In this document: one piece after another, positions 59,666 to 64,000 of the stretch | Numbering within the stretch: position 1 is the stretch's first letter | Layout: each line of letters starts with the position of its first letter | Origin: Mastigias papua | Taxonomy: Eukaryota; Cnidaria; Scyphozoa; Rhizostomeae; Mastigiidae | DNA: 64,000 bases | Direction of reading: 5' to 3' | NCBI GenBank assembly: GCA_964019165.1 | Contig: OZ025270.1 | Span: 11,875,150-11,939,149, forward strand | Position numbers and translations under genes: made by a program | The notes under the pieces: generated by a model | What the model saw: only the letters and a program-made list of their open reading frames with translations | Told to the model about the DNA's origin: nothing | The model's database searches: none

Positions 59666-60990
59666 TTTGTCCTTTTGGGCATCGAAGAGACTCACAGAAT
59701 ACCAAAAGTAGTATTGGAATCGGTCTTGAGTGAATACTACACTTGGACAATTTTCTGACTTTCATTACCGCGTAGCTATTATCTAGGTTATACGAACTTC
59801 ATCCTGATACCATGGGGAAAATGATGTAATTGTTGTATTTATTAGGGCGTTTCTTTCGTATTCATTCTTCATTGCCCTTGTTTCTTCAGGCCAAGCTCTC
59901 CAGTGTTAATTTTTGGAAATTCTTTTAATTTGCTCTCATTTTTGCCGGCGTTTGTGTTCGTTTTAGTATTTTGTCATGTTGGATGAAAGGTTTGTCATGA
60001 TTACTGATATTGTGATATTAAGTACATATAATGTTATGATAGTATATTGTTACTATATGATTGTGGTATGATTATGCATTATTATATGTAACATATATAA
60101 TTACTTATCAATTATATACGGATATCATTATAACATACCATAACATTATATCAATAATATTGTAATATTACGTATTTGGTTCACACAAATGCTATTTTCA
60201 TGCAATTTTGTATAGAATCCTACCACATTGCGGTTGTGTTGATAAATCATTCTCGCCCCTGTGAACTGCAGTCCTAATGCTGACTTTGTAGTCTTCCTAT
60301 TGGCAAAGTGTGTGCACTATGCCATCCCTACTGGCCACTGGTTTGTACCGGGCGCTATAAGGGTTCTCTGGAGCGGAAGACATAAGGCAAAGCCTGTTAC
60401 TTGTTATTACGAATAGCACACCAGTCCCACAACGTCCAACGCTCTCACGAAAGGTATACTGTGATTCTAGAATTGATATATAGTACTTCGGAAAATTATT
60501 TTCAACTACGCCAACGTATTTACATATTTTGCTGAACACCATAAGCATTCCTTCGGGAACATTAGCCCTTGGTTACTTCGAATATGTTATGTAGAGTTTC
60601 CTGCGGACTTGTTAGATGCCGTCTCCTTTCCCTATACTGTTTGCTGCCCTAATAGCGACCTCTCTCGTGTTACCAAGACCTTAATTATTCAGTCAGTTTA
60701 TTTAAATGTTGATAGGTTAACCAGTTATAATTTTCATTTTGCTTATTATTGTATTTCACTATCTATCCTTGTATCTTTTACAATTTTGATGCTTTTGTAC
60801 CCTTGAATAGTGGATCAGTCCTCTCTTTTACTTTGCGTTTTAAGGCATCCCCGTGATCATATCTATGGTGTGCACTCTCTACTGGCTGTATTCATTGGGA
60901 AATTTACGTACTTTATAGTAGAGATTTGATGTAGCTAACCATCGTTCAGCTTCCCATTCACATTCTCTACTTGTATGATGACGTACTTGC

Positions 60991-60996
60991 AATAAA
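60991..60996 (+). promoter_or_regulatory. Candidate polyadenylation signal for TM9SF2
   Basis: AATAAA about 1.3 kb past the stop codon; a second AATAAA is at 61340-61345. The choice between them is not resolved. Confidence 0.4.
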
Positions 60997-62495
60997 CGGC
61001 CTGGACTTTGCAGTAATGCTGAACAACTGCTTGACTTTGTGTAGGTTAACAACTATACTATAGTCTATACTGTGATCAAGCTAAAGAGTAGACATTTAAT
61101 TTAATTTGTCCGATAACTGTTATGGGAATCGATATTGCATTGCTCGAGTTGTATTCGTTTCGCAGTCAATTGTAGTGTTGAAATTTGCTTCTTCTTTTAT
61201 GCATATGAGTTAATTTCGAAGATCCTCCTTAAAAAGTGTGAATATAGCCATTATGTGTTGATTGTCTTTCTTACACTGCCGTGTTCTCTGAGTTGAGTAA
61301 TTTGGGTTTAGCTAGATGCAACATCACCATAGATTTTGGAATAAATGATGCTGTTTTGGCGTAGAGGTCAATCTGGATCCCTTCCATGTGTACTAATTTC
61401 CGCCCCTATTTAAGGATAGATAGGAAGGGAAAGTACAGAATATCAAGTACCCATCAATTCCTGTTGTAAGAGATGCCACTATATCTATCAAATGTTGCTT
61501 TTATGTAACTTTATCTTTTGTGGTAGGACCATGCCTAGAGTCCAACTTAATGATCTTTATCTTTATTTGATTATATTTGACATTATATGTTAACCACAAC
61601 TACAAATATCTAATACTAATTATAACAACAACAACTACAACAACAACTAAAGTGATAACTAGCTACTAATTAATATTAATATACCAATATACTAATACAT
61701 TAATAGAAATATATTAATATATTAATAGAAATAGAGAATATTTAATTGGAAATGCTTGCGTAGTAATTGAAATTGTATTAAGTAGAGCCTCCTAAGTAGG
61801 TATACTAACGAGAAGGAGGCTCTTCATGTCTTTCATTTTGCATGATAAAGTTTCAAATCGCTATAAGATTATATCAAATTTCTATAAGTGTTACATAGCA
61901 TTTAGAAAATAGCTTTTTAGGTGCTTTTTAAACAGAACTTTTGAAAATAATGTTCTTATTTCTGTCGGCAGACCGTTCCACAGTTTAGCCTCCGAATATC
62001 GAATTGATCTTATACCATACTGGAGAGTGTTTTTTTGGACTAAAAACAGATCACCTCATTTCGATTGCCTTGTATTGTGAGAATGGACTGATGCATTGTG
62101 GCGAAAGAAATTATGGAAATAAACTGGCGTTAGTTTACTGATCGATTCATAAACGAAAATTGCAACTTAATAGAAACGGAAAGTATCTGGACAGAGTTAT
62201 TTTGGATATGTCTAGTAAACATGATGCCAATCAATTACATCATTTGAATTTGAAATCAACCATTTTAATATGTTTTGTTGCAATAAAGCTACCATAAAGG
62301 CATCAAGCTGTCTTAGTTCATTTATGGCATTGCAATGAGAAACTTCTGCTTGAGCCGCTCGCAAGTTGGCAAAGTCAGGTTAACTCAGGTTCAAGTCAAT
62401 TCAAGCCGTTCGTATACACTAGAACCAGGCAAATGGATCTCGTTGATTATACTCTTGTTATTGCTATTCAGTTTACTATCACTGCCGCTTGTACA

Positions 62496-62849
62496 GTGGC
62501 GTATCCAGGGTCAGTTCTTTGGGGAGGGGCAGAAGAGCGAATGAGGCAAAAGATAAAGGGGCTTGGGCCCTGCAGTGGTAACTCTAGATGTCGAAGAGAA
62601 TTAAAGTCGGGGGTCCGGGGCTCCCTAAGCGGGAGCAATTGTTTGACCACGTTTTGTAAACCTTAGGGAAGCACCTTTTTTGAACATAGAGATACGTCTT
62701 TTCAAGATAGAAAACGGTAGATGATGTCATTGAAACTTCAATAGACCCTTTTTCTATTCTGGATGAAACGATATTTCGATACATTTCTACCATATCTTCA
62801 CAAAACTTTAGGGGTATTGAAACACCTACACACCCCCGGGGCTCTGCCA
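62496..62849. mobile_element. Non-autonomous element with CAGTGGC ends
   Basis: Begins CAGTGGCGTATCCAGGG; its inverted right end is CAGTGGCAGAGCCCCGGGG. Such ends are common in hAT-like and related elements of animals. An interior stretch (AGAAAACGGTAGATGATGTC) resembles 31330. Another CAGGGGCGTAGCC end lies inverted near 63750, so the true element could extend that far. No target duplication was confirmed. Confidence 0.45.
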
Positions 62850-63846
62850 CTGGGATCTTATAGTTGCTCCTGTGTAAGACTTTAGGATTTCGCCCTAAAA
62901 GACATCGAGGCGCATTGAATGTGTGGTAAAGTGCTCAGAGATGTATTTGGGTGCATTGCAAAGCTGCAACTGTCGTGCGGTAATCTTTTCAAACCTTGAT
63001 AATGTAAGCCGTTTGAGGATTCTTTCTCATATTCATGCTTTTTCCAGACAGCATGCCTTTCATCATTGGGAGCACCCGTCCCCCCTTGCCCCCAGCCTCT
63101 GCCCTTGTGTCGAACTATAGTTGAGTATATGCCTTTACAGATTTAAAAGAAAAGTCGCTGATATTAAACACTTTTATTGTTGATTAATGTTGAACCTTTT
63201 TTTAATCCTTCACATTCTGTCGCACGGGAATCGATACTTTGAGAATAAATAAAAATGTACAGTTCCCTTAGAGGTGTCGTAATGGTCATAAACAGATAAA
63301 CTTCAGCAGTAAATACTTGAAGATTAAAGAAGCATATCAAGGAGACCGTGCAAAAGCTGAAGAAGTTTCATTTGACAACAAAATTGTCAAAAAAGCCTTG
63401 GTTTCCTCTTGGTTTGCTCACTTACAGAATTGTGACTCACTGAGCGCAATATTGATTTAGGCTCCATCATTTATATATTCGCATTATTTGTGAATGAGAA
63501 TGGTTTGAAGCCCTTAGAATAGTTTGTTTGGGGGCTTCCTCAAATTCAAAATTCTTCCTTAAATCTAGACAATATACTTAACGAATGACTCTTGTCATTT
63601 CGGGGAAAAAGCAAATAGTCTGTCAACAAAGTGATATGAGCTTGTGAAATCTCGTTTTTCATGAAAAATACAGAAATCTGTCCATTGAAAACGTCTGAGG
63701 GGTCCCTTTGGGACCTCAGGAGCTTGGGGCCCTTGGACCTATATGTACCGGCTACGCCCCTGCGATAGCGCCTTAGTTTTGGCGGGTGAGAAATTGTTTA
63801 AAGGTAGGGCCTGGGAACTAATACACTCTCTGGCCTAGATTCTGTG

Positions 63847-64000
63847 ATGGCGAATGTCATTGAAGCAGACACAGCACTTTGGCTCAGGAATAAATTAGAC
63901 AATGAGGACCAATGGTCATCTGGCGGTTTAACGTCCCTTCTAACAACAGACGTGTTAAGGAATACTTATAGATGCTTCAGGAGTCTGGACCACCGCGTTC
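63847..64000 (+). CDS. NELFA: Negative elongation factor A, N-terminal exon (cut by window edge)
   Basis: An open frame of 51 codons runs from ATG 63847 (G at -3 and +4) through the right edge. It starts MANVIEADTALWLRNKLDNE and continues SLLTTDVLRNTYRCF. This matches the N-terminal helical domain of NELF-A (WHSC2): a [SA]DT.LWL.NKL motif about 7 residues in, a D.W pair, then SLLT..V..N...CF..L. In that family this domain binds NELF-C/D in the complex that pauses RNA polymerase II near promoters. The upstream in-frame sequence does not look coding. The rest of the gene lies beyond the window. Confidence 0.85.
   Translation, partial: MANVIEADTALWLRNKLDNEDQWSSGGLTSLLTTDVLRNTYRCFRSLDHRV

Larger units (their letters stand above)
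59666..63846. other. TM9SF2 3' region and gap to NELFA
   Basis: Holds the TM9SF2 3' UTR, an AT-rich inverted repeat near 60030-60160 (AATGTTATGATAGTATA against AATGTTATGGTATGTTATA inverted), AT-rich simple sequence at 61560-61740, and a repeat with CAGTGGC ends at 62496-62849. No further gene was recognised. The last 100 bp before 63847 should hold the NELFA 5' UTR/promoter. Confidence 0.5.

Overview
The window reads as nuclear DNA from an invertebrate animal. Genes have GT-AG introns, non-coding DNA is AT-rich and full of retrotransposons, small DNA transposons and long (AT)n arrays, and the proteins (TM9SF2, NELF-A, secreted PAN/Apple and hemopexin-repeat proteins, a universal stress protein) are animal-like. 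The universal stress protein, the PAN proteins and the repeat types fit a cnidarian best, but that is an inference and no species is named. No bacterial operon, rRNA, CRISPR array or functional tRNA was seen.

Layout. (1) 901-9071 (+): last two exons of a universal stress protein, split by a 7.9 kb intron holding LINE fragments and small DNA transposons. (2) 11152-13764 (-): an uninterrupted 870-residue coiled-coil protein. (3) 18377-27419 (+): a five-exon gene for a secreted protein with hemopexin-type repeats followed by a PAN/Apple domain; its last intron holds a nested transposon cluster, a LINE and a short TTAGGG tract. (4) 29445-30613 (-): a two-exon gene for a 141-residue secreted single-PAN protein, tail to tail with gene 3 and related to its last exon. 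(5) 35840-59665 (+): a complete 21-exon TM9SF2-type nonaspanin of 653 residues, including a 39-base microexon. (6) 63847 to the right edge (+): first coding exon of NELF-A, recognised from its N-terminus.

Exon borders were read by eye from splice sites, reading phase and family similarity. Phases agree at every junction listed; the weakest call is the second exon of gene 3. TM9SF2 acts in Golgi/endosome membranes, NELF-A in RNA polymerase II pausing, and the two PAN genes predict secreted or surface proteins. Genes 3 and 4 look like a local PAN family; the others are unrelated neighbours.

Repeats of note: a 3.3 kb element with very long inverted repeats inside TM9SF2 intron 8 that carries a small Tudor/SH3-like ORF; a tRNA-derived SINE with a (TA)n tail that may seed the AT microsatellites; small DNA transposons with the end CACGCTTTTTT, one of them sitting on a splice donor and one carrying a nested insertion; and dispersed motifs resembling a hammerhead ribozyme core.
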